A stretch of DNA of 5,372 nt from assembly GCA_029881615.1 (NCBI GenBank), contig JAOUMF010000190.1, positions 1-5,372 of the forward strand. The letters are read 5' to 3'. Below, one piece after another: positions 4,908-5,372 of this stretch (position 1 is the stretch's first letter; the number at the start of each line of letters is the position of its first letter). The notes under the pieces are model-generated. The model ran no database searches and was not told where the DNA came from. It was given only the letters and a program-made list of their open reading frames with translations. Both the position numbers and the translations under genes were made by a program. This DNA comes from Alphaproteobacteria bacterium. Its GTDB lineage: Bacteria > Pseudomonadota > Alphaproteobacteria > UBA8366 > JADFVY01.

Positions 4908-5372
4908 ATGAACGATTCGGCATATTACGGGCTTTCCGAGGCTGAACTGCGCGAACTGGGGCAGCGCTTTCGCGCGGGCCTGGGTATTATTGCGGTGGCA
5001 TCGGGCGCCAAGGGTTCCGGAAAATCGACGCTGGCGGCCAACATCGCTATCCAGGCGCCGCGCGCCGGGCTTGGGCCGATGGTGCTGATGGATGCGGCGC
5101 GCCGTGGCGGGCTGACCCAGTGGTGGGATAAGCGGCGCGGACAGAAGCCTCAACTTTCTTCGCTTGGCGGCGCCTCGCGCCTGGGCGACACGGTAGAGCG
5201 CCTTCATGGCATGGGCGCCAAGCTGATCATCATCGATACCGGGCCGGATATGGACGAGATGGTCGAGCAGGTGCTGGCCATGGCCAGTCTGGTGGTCATT
5301 CCCTGCCGGCCGGAACGTAACGACGTGTTCGCCGCCGATATGACCTCGGAAGTAGCCCAGATGCTGGGCACC
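4908..5372 (+). CDS. ParA/MinD-like ATPase with an intact P-loop but altered Walker A' (3' end beyond window)
   Basis: The first 155 residues of a second ParA-family protein are visible; about 75 more would be expected if it matches its neighbour's length. The ATG has AAGGA six bases upstream. The P-loop GAKGSGKST (33-41) fits classical Walker A (GxxxxGKS) with K39 present. The ParA signature lysine position is A34, with K35 next to it. The Walker A' region, DxDPQG in ParA, reads DAARRG (62-67), so the second, catalytic aspartate is A64. QWWDKRRG (71-78), the Walker B LIIIDTGP (106-113) and LVVIPCRP (128-135) are conserved. The sequence aligns with the upstream paralogue without gaps through residue 79, then with a two-residue offset, which points to tandem duplication. 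It may bind ATP and hydrolyse it poorly. Partners, and any third gene, lie past the edge. Confidence 0.86.
   Translation, partial: MNDSAYYGLSEAELRELGQRFRAGLGIIAVASGAKGSGKSTLAANIAIQAPRAGLGPMVLMDAARRGGLTQWWDKRRGQKPQLSSLGGASRLGDTVERLHGMGAKLIIIDTGPDMDEMVEQVLAMASLVVIPCRPERNDVFAADMTSEVAQMLGT

Noticed and set aside
4150..4923. 257-codon minus-strand frame opposite the first ParA-like gene
   Set aside because: The plus strand shows Walker A', Walker B and a good ribosome site. The minus frame has none.

Overview
The window looks like a chromosomal segment of a GC-rich alphaproteobacterium. The codon use is strongly GC-biased. The ParA-like proteins resemble, from memory, the small ParA-family ATPases common in Rhodospirillales-type genomes (for example the QWW and GRTV motifs). 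No rRNA, tRNA, CRISPR array, insertion sequence or phage gene is visible. Taxonomy is an inference, because no marker gene is present.

Layout. On the minus strand, positions 1-2639 hold three genes read right to left. They are a MarR-family regulator (2193-2639), the FAD subunit of a xanthine dehydrogenase-type molybdenum hydroxylase (1223-2068), and a fused [2Fe-2S]/molybdopterin subunit (1-1226) that runs off the left edge. The last two overlap in an ATGA. A near-consensus promoter (TTGACA, 17 bp, TTTAAT) lies in the gap before the FAD gene, and a perfect 12-bp palindrome covers its predicted start point. On the plus strand, divergent from the MarR gene, lies a complete amidohydrolase-superfamily enzyme (2790-4019) with a full set of metal ligands. 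Next come two tandem plus-strand ParA/MinD-like genes (4102-4797 complete, 4908-5372 cut by the right edge).

How the parts fit. The MarR gene, the molybdenum hydroxylase and the divergent amidohydrolase look like one catabolic locus: the hydroxylase would oxidise an aldehyde or N-heterocycle, the hydrolase would cleave a C-N bond, and the regulator would sense a substrate. The substrate cannot be read from the sequence. Half-site-like CATGCG/CGCATG elements occur both at the hydroxylase promoter and in the MarR-amidohydrolase gap, consistent with one regulator acting on both.

The most unusual part is the ParA pair. The two proteins align without a gap through both nucleotide-binding motifs, but have lost different ones. 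The first has lost the P-loop lysine (GRT instead of GKT) and keeps DxDPKG. The second keeps GxxxxGKST and has lost the catalytic aspartate of the Walker A' motif. They look like a duplicated ATPase whose copies have diverged reciprocally, perhaps as an obligate heterodimer or as one ATP-binding and one pseudo-ATPase subunit. No ParB-like gene is visible, but the region past the right edge is unseen.
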